A stretch of 64,000 bases of DNA from positions 24,686,622 through 24,750,621 of the forward strand of contig OV121093.1 in NCBI GenBank assembly GCA_921293015.1. Reading direction: 5' to 3'. The notes under the pieces are model-generated. The model was not told the origin of the DNA and ran no database searches. It saw nothing but the letters and a program-made list of their open reading frames with translations. The DNA comes from Phorcus lineatus (Eukaryota; Mollusca; Gastropoda; Trochida; Trochidae). Below, in pieces: positions 13,446 to 24,449 of the stretch (positions within the stretch are counted from its first letter, which is position 1; every line of letters starts with the position of its first letter). Both the position numbers and the translations under genes were made by a program.

Positions 13446-16400
13446 CTTATAACAAGTTCCAGTGACTTGAGTATGATTCTTTTGAGAATATACATCACTT
13501 TGTTACTTATCCAATATTTCACAGCATCAAGTCCGACTTGAAGATCAATGTCGTTTTAAAGATTTACCACTTCAAAGCTTAACAAATTACTTTTTGGATC
13601 TGTACTTTCCGGGATGTTCAGGAAATCTAGATCATCACGTATATAACTTTTAAGGTTTTAGGAAGATATCAATGAAGTAGCTGAGTCGTTGTGTTGACAT
13701 TCGGGATCTCCGACAATTGGTCAGTAAGGTCTGTGGTTTTTGTAGACTGATAACTTCTAAATCTTGTGTATCAATTTCACTTTTGATAGTTATGTCTAAT
13801 GTGATTATCACTACCGATTTTTATTCTGGGGTGTAAGCATAACTACAAATGTTTACTCTCGACTATAAGCGTTACTACACGTGTTTTCTCTCGACTATAA
13901 GCGTTACTACACGTTTACTCTTGACTATAAGCATCACTACACGTTTACACTCGACTATGAGCGTCACTACACATGTTTACTCTCGGCTATAAGTATCACT
14001 GCCGTTATTTTCTTTCGACTATGAATATCACTATAAATGATAATTCTGGACTGTAAGCATTACTACACATGTTTACTCTCGACTATAAGCATCACCACAC
14101 ATGTTTACTATCGGCTATAAGCATCATTACACATGTTTACTCTCGACTATAAGCATCGCTACATGTGTTTATTCTCGACTATAAGCATCACTACACATGT
14201 ATACTCTCGACTATAAGCACCACTACACATGTTAAATCTCGACCATAAGTTTCAGTACAAATGTTTACTCTCGACTATAAGTGTCACTAAAGATGTTACT
14301 CTCAGCTGGAAGTTTCACTACAGGTGTTTATTTTCGACTATAAGTTTAACTACAGATCTTTAATCTCGACATAAGTTTAACTACAGATGTTTAATCTCGA
14401 CTATAAGTTTAATTACAGATGTTTATCTCGGCTATAAGTTTAACTACAGATGTTTACTCTCGACTATAAGTTTAACTACGGATGTTTACTTTCGACTATA
14501 AGATGTTTGTTCTCGACTATAAAATGTTTATTCTCGACTTTAAGTTTCACTACAGATGTTTACTCTCGACTATAACTTTCACTACAGATGTTTACTCTTG
14601 ACTATAAGTTTCACTGCAGATGTTTATCTCGGCTATAAGTTTCACTACCGATGTTTATCTCGGCTATAAGTTTCACTACAGATGTTTACTCTCAGCTATA
14701 AGGTTAACTACAGATGTTTTATCTCGACTATAAGTTTCACTACAGGTTTCGACTTTCGACTATAAGATGTTTACTCTCGACTATAAGTTTCACTATAGAT
14801 GATAATTCTCAGCTGCAAATATCACTATAGAGGTTTACTCTCGGCAGTCGGTAGTACAAAATATGTTGCTCTTTGACGCAGGTAGAACTACTTTTTTTTA
14901 TTCTGTAGGGAACTTCACGGCGGACGTCCTGAGCGATGAAACTCTTTTCATCTCCTACATCGTTGACGCTGTGGTTAAACAGACCAGTGTTTCGCCGCTG
15001 AGAATACAGGAAACTGATGTAAGAGCTCCTATGGCAGAGTATATATACATTTTATGTTAAGAGCGACGTGGTTTTTCCTAATAGATTTTTAGACAGAAAT
15101 GTAGTAAACGGTTTTATACAAGAAAATATATCAATCCAAATTTTGTAGATATGATATAAAAGGATAGTCCTATCGGATTATTTTTTGTGGAAACTAAATT
15201 CAAGGGGAAATTCCAGCTTATACATGTATGCTTTTAGTACATGGTTATAACATAACGCAGTTGAAACATTTGATTCAGGGTAATATTTGATTAAGATGTG
15301 AAAACCAGATTAACGACAGCGCACACTCAAACAAAAATGAAAAGTGAAGCCATTGAACCTGACAGGGAATTGCATAATAACGGTATCGTTTGAGAACGCA
15401 TTAATTTAAGAGGTCATTTCTTAGTCTCGTATCACTTATAAACGGATAAAAGATCCAGACCACTCTTATTATCCAGAAGACATCGCGGATGTACACTAAA
15501 GAGCAGGTTTTTTTTTATGAAGTACCAAAGATACCGGAAGTTTGTGTTATTTTCACTTGTTGATCTTAATTACTTTGTTTGTTGCTGGTAAATTTTAGTT
15601 AGGCATGCAAGTCGAAAAGGTGTTTCCCAGTTCACGTCACCCTTACAGCCCCTCCAGTTCGTAAAACCTTCCATATCGGCCATCGTAGTTTCTTCGTTTT
15701 TGGCTTTTGAACAACTCTTCTTCAACAAAATTACCTTCAGACAATTAGGCTAGTTTTAGTTATCGACATAATGATATCATATCGCTCTCACATTATATCT
15801 ATATACAGAAAACATAATAATTAATTAGATTATGCTTCGTATTAATACACAATTCATTAATGATTCTTAACTGCACTTGGTTGTTGACATGTGAGCTGTT
15901 ATGATTTTTTTTACGTTTCTATAACTCCCAGTTAGACCACAGCGACAAGTATATTAAGGTGACCTTCACCATGCTTGACGTGGCACCGTTCGTGGGTGAC
16001 GTGAAGAACTTTCCTCAGCAGACTTCTCTGGCCGCGGCTGTGAACTCGTTAAATCAGGCGCTCAACTCGGGCACCCTCGTCATTTCTATAGAACCAAGTG
16101 CAAAGATGGGGGTGAGTTCGTATGACTTCACATGCAGTTTTGTTCGACCTTTTCCCGTTTACCTGCATTGTCCTCGTGTAATCCTGAGTTGTTTTCATGA
16201 AAATGTGGCGAGATCGACGTGAAACTTGTCTTTATAATTGAACACGCCCGAAGTACAAACCTTAAGAGGGAACCAAATGCGATCATATGCGGTCATATTC
16301 TCCTTTTTAGATTAAGTTTAGAGAGTGATTTTGATTCCAGTTCCATGATATGTGTAATGCTTCAGCCTATTCAACTGACTGCCATCCCCTTTTCGGCGGA

Positions 16401-19400
16401 TCTCTGGGGCTACAAGATGATGACGATAGCGCCGCTCGTGACGTCACAACCCGACGACGAGTCAGTAGATCCTGATGAAGAGCAGGAAATCTTTCCTGAC
16501 TCGGGTTTGCCAACTGAGGAAGAGGATGTTGCCGAGCCGGAAGGGAGGGTGTACAAGCGCTCTGCTGAGCAACAGGGGCTTGGACAAAGCGCTCTAGAGT
16601 TTTGCCAGAACCCTAGAGGATACAGTTCTGGTAATTGGACAGCTGTATAACTTTCAATACTTTAAGTTTCATTTCATTGTTTGACCGGAGCATAAAGATT
16701 AACAATGTGGATATAGGGATTTGATAGTATTTAAGTTGGTTTCTAGAACATAGATAGTCGCTATACTGCCATCTTGTCTTTGGTCAACAGCTCTATATAA
16801 ATGTGTTGAACCAACAGTAGAATGTATATCCTCTCTTTGTTGTCCAAAAGTTTGTGAGCAGGTGACATTAGTGAAGAGCATATCCTTACTGTGTTGTCCT
16901 ATAGTTTGTGACAAGGTGACATAGTGTAGAGCATATCCTTACTGTGCTGTCCTATGGTTTGTGACAAGGTGACATAGTGTAGAGCATATCCTTACTGTGT
17001 TGTCCTATGGTTTGCGACAAGGTGACATAGTGTAGAGCATATCCTTACTGTGTTGTCCTATAGTTTGTGACAAGGTGACATAGTGTAGAGCATATCCTTA
17101 CTGTGTTGTCCTATGGTTTGTGACAAGGTGACATAGTGTAGAGCATATCCTTACTGTGTTGTCCTATGGTTTGCGACAAGGTGACATTAGTGTAGAGCAT
17201 ATCCTTACTGTGTTGTCCTATAGTTTGTGACAAGGTGACATAGTGTAGAGCATATCCTTACTGTGTTGTCCTATGGTTTGTGACAAGGTGACATAGTGTA
17301 GAGCATATCCATACTGTGTTGTCCTATAGTTTGTGACAAGGTGACATAGTGTAGAGCATATCCTTACTGTGTTGTCCTATAGTTTGTGACAAGGTGACAT
17401 TAGTGTAGAGCATATCCTTACTGTGTTGTCCTATGGTTTGTGACAAGGTGACATTAGTGTAGAGCATATCCTTACTGTGTTGTCCTATAGTTTGTGACAA
17501 GGTGACATTAGTGTAGAGCATATCCTTACTGTGTTGTCTTATAGTTTGTGACAAGGTGACATAGTGTAGAGCATATCCTTACTGTGTTGTCCTATGGTTT
17601 GTGACAAGGTGACATTAGTGTAGAGCATATCCTTACTGTGTTGTCCTATAGTTTGTGACAAGGTGACATTAGTGTAGAGCATATCCTTACTGTGTTGTCC
17701 TATAGTTTGTGACAAGGTGACATTAGTGTAGAGCATACCCTTACTGTGTTGTCCTATAGTTTGTGACAAGGTGACTTTAGTGTAGAGCATATCCTTACTG
17801 TGTTGTCCTATAGTTTGTGACAAGGTGACTTTAGTGTAGAGCATACCCTTACTGTGTTGTCCTATAGTTTGCTAGCAGATAACATTAGTGGAATACAAAT
17901 CATCTCTATGTTGTCATGAAAAAATATCACCTCTGCTGTTGCTAACGGTAACATAAATGGAATGCATGCCCTTTTTGTGTTGACCTGAAGTTTGCTAACT
18001 GGAAACATACCCTCTCTGTGTTATCTAAAGGTTTGCTTGCAGGTTATATTGGTTGAATGCACACCCTCTCTGTGTTGTCCCAATGTTTACTAACGGTAAC
18101 ATTATTGGAATGCATATCCTCTCTGTGTTGTTCCAAAGTTTTCTAGCAGATAACTTAAGTCAAATGCTGTAGTGTCCTAAAGTTGACATCAGGTAACATC
18201 AGTAGAATGCATATCCTCTCTCCCTAAAGTTTACATCAGGTAACATCAGTAGAATGCATATCCTCTCTCCCTAAAGTTTACATCAGGTAACATCAGTAGC
18301 ATGCATATCCTCTCTGTGTTGTCCAAAAGTTTGCTTGCATGTAACATTAGTGAAATGCATATCCCCCTGTTGTATTAAAGTTTGTTATCAGGTTATGTTA
18401 TAAGAATGCATATCCTCTCTGTGTTGTCCAAAATTTTGCGAGCAGGTAACTTTAGTGGACTGTGTATCCTCTCTGGGCTGTCCATTAGTTTGATAGAAGG
18501 TAACATTAGTGGAATGAAATTCATCTCAGTGTTGTCCATACGTTTGCTAGCCAGAATCAGTAATGGAGTCTTACCCTCTCTGTATTGTCCATACGTTTGC
18601 TAGCCGGAATCAGTATTGGAATCCTTACCCTCTCTGTATTGTCCTAAGGTCTGCTAGCCGGAATCAGTATTGGAGTCTTACCCTCTCTGTATTGTCCTAG
18701 GGTATGCTAGCCGGAATCAGTATTGGAGTCCTTACCCTCTCTGTATTGTCCTAGGGTCTGCTAGCCGGAATCAGTAATGGAATCCTTACCCTCTCTGTAT
18801 TGTCCTAGGGTCTGCTAGCCGGAATCAGTATTGGAGTCCTTACCCTCTCTGTATTGTCCAAGGGTCTGCTAGCCGGAATCAGTATTGGAGTCCTTACCCT
18901 CTCTGTATTGTCCAAGGGTCTGCTAGTCGGAATCAGTATTGGAGTCCGTACCATCTCTGTATTGTCCTAGGGTCTGCTAGCCGGAATCAGTATTGGAGTC
19001 CTTACCCTATCTGTATTGTCCAAGGGTCTGCTAGCCGGAATCAGTATTGGAGTCCTTACCCTCTCTGTATTGTCCAAGGGTCTGCTAGCCGGAATCAGTA
19101 TTGGAGTCCTTACCATCTCTGTATTGTCCTAGGGTCTGCTAGCCGGAATCAGTATTAAAGTCCTTATCCTCTCTGTGTTATCTAAAGGCTTGCTAGCCGG
19201 AATCAGTATTGGAGTCCTTACCATCTCTGTATTGTTCCAAGGTTTGCCAGCCAGTTTCATAACTGAAGTATAAAAATTCGCTGCGTTGTCGGGAGGTTTG
19301 CTAGTCGATATAATAATTTGAGTCCAGATTTTATATATGTTTCCCTAGCTTCCCTAACCAATATCCCAAATGAGTCAATGCCGCCACTGTGTTGTGCCAG

Positions 19401-19726
19401 TTTCATCGGAGTTCAATTCCTGCTGAAAGCCCCCTAGCCGGGCCCATCTTCTCTGCGATATACGAAGGTTTGCCAGCCGGTATCCCTGTTAGAGTCCACG
19501 CCCTCTTTGTATGGTCCGAAAATCTACATACTAGTATCGTAATTAGGGTCCCCATCCTCTGTGATAACCCTGTGATATTGCTTATGCTATTCTGTCCCCA
19601 GGCTCCCTCGCTGGAATCGCTATTGGAATGCTGATCCTAGGATTTCTTATCTGTTTTGGAGCAATCTTGCTGGGCTCGAAATATGGCAGCTTCACGAGTA
19701 AGAGTCAAGGCTACGAGATGACGTGA
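1680..19726 (+). CDS. Type I membrane protein with two tandem LolA-like extracellular domains (14 exons, 705 aa)
   Basis: Exons, all GT-AG with matching phases: 1680-1815, 2989-3198, 3345-3593, 4183-4340, 4608-4730, 7301-7397, 8076-8236, 11914-12015, 12308-12388, 12783-12903, 14909-15018, 15932-16111, 16366-16630, 19602-19726. They sum to 2118 nt, ending in TGA. Residues 1-27 form a signal peptide (hydrophobic VLFTLLLTLYAP, cleavage likely after CAA). Two paralogous extracellular units follow, marked by QTVRGIQCDEW (168-178) and RTVRGIECDVW (379-389). Unit 1 also has EWYDETDNRG and YDYNINQLVVV. From memory these fit the metazoan LolA-like family, but no search was run. A D/E-rich stretch and a dibasic KR (RVYKRSAEQ) precede one TM helix at about 667-689 and a 16-residue tail ending GYEMT. 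The protein is probably at the cell surface or secretory membranes. Its function is unknown. An alternative name is simply uncharacterised type I membrane protein. Confidence 0.82.
4769..4797. repeat. Short direct duplication just after exon 5
   Basis: The motif gcatttgtctgtgatacgcg occurs twice back to back within intron 5, a few tens of bases after the exon 5 donor. It is a simple tandem duplication with no coding role visible. Confidence 0.6.
4900..5940. other. Intron 5, unassigned; contains an 80-codon open stretch
   Basis: No recognisable family. On the plus strand 5553-5801 stays open for about 80 codons (FPKLLWACLPSIATDPDSLL at its start) without an ATG. The preceding part, 5030-5200, also reads open for about 50 codons (KWNTFNDNINNFEIVRAIAK). 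Both may be transposon debris. Confidence 0.25.
5948..6060. mobile_element. Possible pogo/Tigger-like DNA transposon end
   Basis: The motif cagtcgaacctcgtttatcc resembles the terminal repeat style of pogo/Tigger elements (CAGT...CCTCG..TATCC). A degenerate reverse-complement motif (gtcgtccggttatctgaatc) lies about 55 bases on, as in a small non-autonomous element. No transposase is visible. Confidence 0.3.
6366..7290 (+). repeat. Degenerate minisatellite running into the exon 6 acceptor
   Basis: Diverged tandem units of roughly 35-53 bp carry the core gtatgataaagcctgtatgt and tgctggtttagattgtatg. At 6376-6590 the units form an alternating pair (gattgtgcattcctg.. / gattgtgcattccgg..), giving a period of about 105 bp. 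The last partial unit (gtgcctgctggttttggcag) is itself the polypyrimidine tract and AG acceptor of exon 6. Confidence 0.8.
8213..8530 (+). repeat. 48-bp tandem repeat that copies the exon 7 / donor junction
   Basis: The first unit is the last 24 bases of exon 7 plus its GTGAGT donor and intron start. Donor-like gtga occurs at 8237, 8286, 8334, 8382, 8430 and 8477, spacing 47-49. Units keep recognisable ctcattcataaactagaatg (from exonic ctcatagactatgaaggaatg) followed by ggtgaac and tttact. Copies decay with distance from the exon. Confidence 0.85.
8780..9740 (-). mobile_element. Decayed Tc1-like transposase
   Basis: Minus-strand frames, shifted several times, read in order VLFTNGSRFCLDG (expected DESRF, so the Asp is lost), RSVMIWGGISLAGRT, and PALSPDLNPI-like sequence near 9010-9050. 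These are hallmarks of Tc1 family DD34E transposases. The reading frame is broken by stops and indels, so the copy is dead. It lies in intron 7 of the LolA-like gene, antisense to it. Confidence 0.8.
10780..11490 (+). mobile_element. Internally deleted mariner element
   Basis: Plus-strand fragments match mariner transposase order. N-terminal STVAKWSAEFK is followed by RPVEAITDDMFSRVKGLIMS, PRNLNAQDRHQRVESSRELL, and C-terminal HKSRTTKAAIQ, YSPNLALSDFYLFRNLKSHL and GTRFGDGDELKA. The central part with the first two catalytic Asp residues is missing: DNFHAF jumps to the HKSRTT region within about 60 bases. Stops and frameshifts also occur. It is a non-autonomous fossil in intron 7, in the same orientation as the host gene. 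Confidence 0.85.
13387..13442. repeat. (AT)n microsatellite
   Basis: Uninterrupted alternating TA of about 54 bases within intron 10. Confidence 0.95.
13835..14850 (+). repeat. About 32-bp minisatellite upstream of exon 11
   Basis: About 30 units of consensus gtttactctcgactataag plus catcactacacat or tttcactacagat. Two sub-families follow one another: a 5' set with 'catcactacacat' and a 3' set with 'tttaactacagat'. The array stops about 60 bases before the exon 11 acceptor at 14908. No conserved frame is seen. Confidence 0.88.
16815..19560 (+). repeat. 53/54-bp minisatellite, about 45 units, resembling the terminal TM exon
   Basis: Two homogeneous blocks exist: 16830-17870 (core tttgtgacaaggtgacatta) and 18590-19250 (core ctgctagccggaatcagtat). 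A diverged zone joins them, and a very degenerate tail reaches the exon 14 acceptor. In one frame the 54-mer reads as 18 codons, GLLAGISIGVLTLSVLSK, resembling GSLAGIAIGMLILGFLIC, the first residues of exon 14. Units with tcctag instead of tccaag carry a stop in this frame, and 53-bp units shift it. No splice donor is evident in the units, so it is read as an intronic repeat. Confidence 0.9.
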
Positions 19727-19813
19727 TGACTTCAATAATTCTATTCTTCGACTGACATCCGACTGTGTACATAGTGATAGTGATATTACATACTAACTGG
19801 TTCTTTTATGAAA

Positions 19814-19819
19814 AATAAA
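19814..19819 (+). terminator. Polyadenylation signal AATAAA of the LolA-like gene
   Basis: Canonical AATAAA lies 88 bases after the stop codon. It is followed within 20-40 bases by T-rich sequence (tgtcttgtattctttttaat), a normal layout for a 3' end, giving a 3' UTR of roughly 110 bases. Confidence 0.7.
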
Positions 19820-19859
19820 AAAGTATGATTTAATGTCTTGTATTCTTTTTAATTTCATA

Positions 19860-21080
19860 ACTTTGGCATGAGTTCAGGGAAATTTAAATTTTAGTTTTCA
19901 GTAAAGGCTTACGGCATTGTAATATTATAGCATGTTTCCTGCCTATAAAATCTGATGTATTTAACTTAAAAGTAACAATACGGTGTTTGAGGAGGAAATG
20001 GGTTATTGTGAAAATTGGGAATGGAAAACAAACGGAAAGTGCATATTTACTATCAAGTAAAGCCAACACTTTACTATTTTTTAATCCTTTGGGGAGAAAT
20101 GGGGAAGAGGTTTCCGTTTCTGTGAAAAACAAAAACTACTCGATGAACTATTTTACATTGCAATTAAGGCTGCTATACATTTTAAAAGTGTATGTATGGC
20201 TAACCTGATGATAGGAATGACCTGCATGTGGTGATATGTGTACAGGATCTACATCATGATGTACGAAAAACACTGCTCTTTACAGTATGGCAGGGCAATT
20301 TTAACGGGATGTGATTTAACGCACTTCTGCGTTGTCTTAAGTATTCTCTTAAGAGTTAAATTATGACTCCCCAATATATTAACCAGAATATACTTTGCAA
20401 ATAATGAACCCGATAAGAATGAAACGCACCTTTCCTGCAGCGATCTTCCGATTGTCGCTGTGAGAAGAACAAACACAGACAACGTACACTGACATTTATA
20501 GCTCTTTTAATTTCAGTTTTTTCCTCTACAGTTTTATACAGATGTTTGAATTCTTGGAATATTTGGATGGACGTCCCGGTCGTTGAGTGTACATGAATGT
20601 ATTGCGTTGTCCAGACAAATGTGATGTGACTTCACTCCATACTTTACAGTGGCTTCTAATGAGAATAGCACTTTACATTTGTCTCTCTACGACACCCAAG
20701 GTGTACTTAAAAGTCCTGGTGAAGCGAAAACTTTTTCACAATCCGTATTCGTGGGAAAAACCAATTCCACTTTTTGTATTATTGTTTTGTTTTGTTATTG
20801 TATTGTTACCCGAATATTTTGGTTTTTCCGTATTGATACGGAGTAACAATTTCAATCAGAACTTATAGCTTGGAAACATGCTATAATAGGATATGGCCAG
20901 GCTGACATTATTATGTAAATTCACTTCCCTTCAGTTCAAGCAGTCGCAGATTATCGTATTTTATTTTATTAAATGGAGACACTCTATATCCCCCTTCAGA
21001 ACACTCTTCAAAGTGACTTTAAAGGGATATTTCTATTTTGCAGATCCATTTTTTCACTTAAACGTCTCTCTGACTTGCAA
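19860..21080. other. AT-rich intergenic DNA, nothing recognised
   Basis: Only short open frames without family resemblance. No exon-like splice context was seen. Confidence 0.5.
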
Positions 21081-21090
21081 ATTAGGAGAC

Positions 21091-21197
21091 AAATCCATTC
21101 TGTTTTATATTTTGGGGTTGTTCACCCGTTTTAATTGTTAATTTAGGGGTGAAAAATGCACGACATACAACCCCAAAATTAAAAACAGAATGGATTT
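21091..21197. repeat. Inverted repeat (hairpin or MITE remnant)
   Basis: The left arm 21091-21121 (aaatccattctgttttatat then tttggggttgt) pairs with the right arm 21167-21197 (acaaccccaaaattaaaaac then agaatggattt), with two or three mismatches around a 45-base loop. This is typical of a short foldback element. Confidence 0.75.
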
Positions 21198-21829
21198 ATC
21201 TCCATTCTAACATGACTTATGAGAAAAATAATGAGGAACCTATTTGCCTTGCGCAACAACAATGTGATTAGGTCGAACCAGTGCAGACCAGTTCCACTTG
21301 CTTGAAAATAGTTCTATTTTCAAAGAACACCCTTCAATAAAAATAAATATCAAAACATAAACCAACAACACTCAAGAAATCATCAAGTTTATCATAGTTG
21401 AATACACTGTCTGGAAATGTGGTCACTTATGAATGAGAGGGGGGAAAGGGAAACAGTTTGTAAAGTTGAAGAATAACGTATGTCTCCTCTGTTCCCTTGA
21501 CGAATCGCTATTACCGCGCGTTACGGTACGAAGCGAGCCCGGTTTGGTATTAAATTTAGCGATAAAAAATAAACAAATTCGACAAAAAATAAACCACATT
21601 ATGGATTTAATATGGTATTCTCAATGTCTGTATAGAATTGATTTAAAATTTATTTTGCTGTTGTCTGTAAGGCGATTAAAAGAGTAAGTTCAGCGATTTG
21701 AGTTGGTAAACGTGCGCGAATGAATGTGAATCGGTCGTAAATATTTAGAGATGATTATTAGCGAAATAATCACTCCAAAATTGATTTTGGTAACCAATCA
21801 GAAAGCAGTATTTTCATTCTAGTTTTCGT

Positions 21830-22092
21830 GTCATGTTAGAATGTGTAACTAATTACACCCCTAGCTCATGATTAGAATTAATTCATGTTTTCATTCATAG
21901 AGAATGATTAATTGTTAACCTGAACTCGGTGCCCTCTATGAAATATCTACAGGTGTAGCATCGTCCGTCTCTACACTCTGTTAAACAAGTTTTGAATTTA
22001 CACATACTCCTGTAAATAATAGAAAATTGGGTAAACATAAAACACAGGAATTTCCCAGCAAAACTATTTTGCGGCATTGAAATCATACTCAA
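21830..22092 (-). mobile_element. Penelope-like element fragment (Cys-rich segment)
   Basis: The minus frame contains LTECRDGRCYTCRYFIEGTE. It matches the CxxxRCxTCxxIxxG pattern seen between RT and GIY-YIG in the intact-looking Penelope copy at 52-54 kb (TKCQDKRCGTCPIIMEGKNF). The surrounding sequence is decayed. Confidence 0.55.
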
Positions 22093-22388
22093 ACTACTGT
22101 AAACACGTTAAAAATTATAAACGTGGTGATCTAGATTTCCTTCATAACGTCCCTGATAATACACATCCAAAGAGTACTTTTTTGACATTTGGTGTTGTAA
22201 ATCTTTAAAGCAACATTGATGTTATAGTCGGACTGGAAGCTGTGAAATATTTGATAAGTAGCTATAGTGAGGCACTATAAGGTAGATTCTGAGAAGAATT
22301 CATAAACGAGATGTCAACCAATATTTCCACTCGGTTTCCGGGCTTGCTTTCATAGTTTTAATCTGGTTTCCTTAATACTTGAAACCAC

Positions 22389-23067
22389 ATGAATTTTCCC
22401 AGATCCAATTATTTTAAAGACAATTGGCGACGATACATTTATGATTGTTTCATATCGTGGCCGCTAGGTGACGAAAACTTATTTGAACAACCTGAATGGA
22501 AACTTGTGTTAACAATGGAAGAAAGTGATACAAATATTCAATTCTTTGACACATTATCAAGTCCAACAACAGACTCGAAACAGATATTTACTAAAGATGT
22601 ACTGACACATAATAGTAACATTTTTCGTCTTTCGGTGATTTCATTCGTCATGATGTTATATATTTCTGTGTATTTGTTTCTTCAGGGATGAACGGAATCT
22701 TGTGTTTGTTTAAGATGACTTTTTCCTCCTTAGTTATCCACTGAAGGACATAGTTGCATAGTTCTTGTTCCGTATTAATTGCTTCGGACTTTGTGTCGGC
22801 ACTGGGGCACCTTAGGCACGTAAACAAAAATGGCAGCAACCTATGGAGGTATAGTTCTTGGATACCTTGAAATTTAAAATGTCAAATATTCCATTCTTTG
22901 ACACGTATATTATATCAGGTCAGTCAACAGACGCGAATAAAATTCACTACATGTGTACTGATACAAAACTGTATCTCCATATCTCGTCGTGTTACCCAAG
23001 TTGCCTAAAACGCAGCATTCCGATCAATTTGGCAAGACGAATTCGTATGATGGTATCTAACTGTTGA
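22389..23067 (+). mobile_element. Penelope-like RT fragment, rearranged
   Basis: The first block reads WRRYIYDCFISWPLG and LTMEESDTNIQFFDTL, matching RT motif C and the following ELPFLD region. The DD of YxDD is changed to YD. The second block, 22860-23060, reads NIPFFDT, TDTKLYLHISSCYPS and IPINLARRI, the post-motif region with LARRI. About 170 bases of unassigned DNA separate the blocks, so this is a broken copy. Confidence 0.7.
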
Positions 23068-23309
23068 TGCAAAAACTTCAGGCCATGAGACTCGCAGTAT
23101 TCAATACGAGAATAAATGACATTGTTCCGTGGAATAACTGTTTCATTAGCGTTGAACACACTGGCCATTTTGACTTTTACTTGACGACTTTAATATCTTG
23201 TGAAAAACAGTTTCTCAGAAACAAATGAATTAAAATACATATTGCAGAAATATTACTGAAAGAAAGAAATTACTTTTTAAATACTTTTAATGGAATAACA
23301 TGAACTTTA

Positions 23310-24445
23310 AAAAAGTAAATACTGTATCTCTGGCTGTAGATCCATGGTTTTGACTGTTTCCACTGGTTTATTTTGGATACAGAAGTTTGGCCATTCTGAT
23401 TTATGATCATGAAGTAATTTCTGTCCATGAAACCAGGTGTCAGCTTGAGGTAGTTTCTCTACACGAATGCCTCGTTATACAATGTCAGCTGGGTTACTGC
23501 TAGTTTCTATAAATTCCTACTCTGATGGATGAGAATAGTATTTAATCAAACGAACTCGTTGGCCGAGCAGAAGTATAACTGATGCTGCTGTCAGTTCAAG
23601 CCTTGAGATAGTGACTATTCTTCCTTGTGCTAGCCTTGACTTGCCCGTAAAGAAGGATACATGGATGTTGTTATCTTCATCCAATAGACGTAGGTATGAT
23701 GCACAACCGTAACGAAGGGAATTTGCATCTGAAAAAAGATATGACTGCCTGGACATAATGTTACAAAACTCAACTGGCCCTAGAAATCTATGTTTTCTCA
23801 AATCATCAAGCCGTGGAAAATCATTCAACCATTCTTTCCATCTGTGGTTCAGTTCAGGTAGTATGTCATCATCCCAACCCAGTGTTTTGTTCACACAGAG
23901 GTCCTGTAAAATCTTCTTTGCAGGCAAAATAACAGGATCAAGAGGATCATAAAGTAAGGACACGGTTGATGATATTCCTGTCCTGGTCCCTGGCTTGCTG
24001 GGTAGATCTTTTGAAAAGCCGATCATATCAGTGTTGATGTGCCAATTAAGACCTAGTGCTCGGTCTATTGGTATTTCATCGTTATCAAGGTCACAAGTTT
24101 GGATCCGCTTTTCAAGATCTTCTGCAGAAATGGACTTTAGAACAAAATCCACCTGTTGTATATGCTAATTGTATATCCTTTTATGAGTTGGATAGTGTGG
24201 TCGTTTTTACCTGCAGACCTGAGCAAGTCATCTTCATAAAAGTTCATTATAATGGTATCAGCGACTTCAGTTCTATATTTCTTCTGTTTTTTCAGCTGGA
24301 CCTTTGAGAGCAAAGTTTGATATACTCTCAGTTCTGATTGCAGATTGTCATTCGGCCACTAGAGGAAACGAAGTTGATCATGTTGTTCAACTGGTACATT
24401 TACTTCATAAAACATCGCCTCAATGAAGGCTCCGACTAGTTCAGT
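23310..24445 (-). mobile_element. BEL/Pao LTR retrotransposon fragment (RT end to RNase H)
   Basis: In minus-strand order: EAMFYEVNVPVEQHDQLRFL, an in-frame stop, WPND, FYEDDLL (the YxDD motif of RT), a frameshift, then a 211-codon open frame (23517-24152) with RALGLNWHINTD, STVSLLYDPLDPVILPAK, LGWDDDILPELNHRWKEW, a FSDANSLRYGC RNase H-like motif and SRLELTAAS. The 3' part continues as NPAD..RG near 23490. Gag, protease, integrase and LTRs were not found. It is a fossil. Confidence 0.85.
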
Positions 24446-24449
24446 CCGG

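Noticed and set aside
13835..14850. Exon 10 as the seed of the 32-bp minisatellite
   Set aside because: Shared words (cactac, cgacta) are short and need permutation. Similarity is not clearly above chance by eye.
17324..17844. Minus-strand ORFs of repeated SQTIGQHSKDMLYTNVTL units
   Set aside because: These are antisense readings of the 54-bp minisatellite. The unit is a multiple of three, so frames stay open without selection.
16815..19560. CRISPR-like array
   Set aside because: Units are contiguous and wholly repetitive with no unique spacers, and the genome is eukaryotic.
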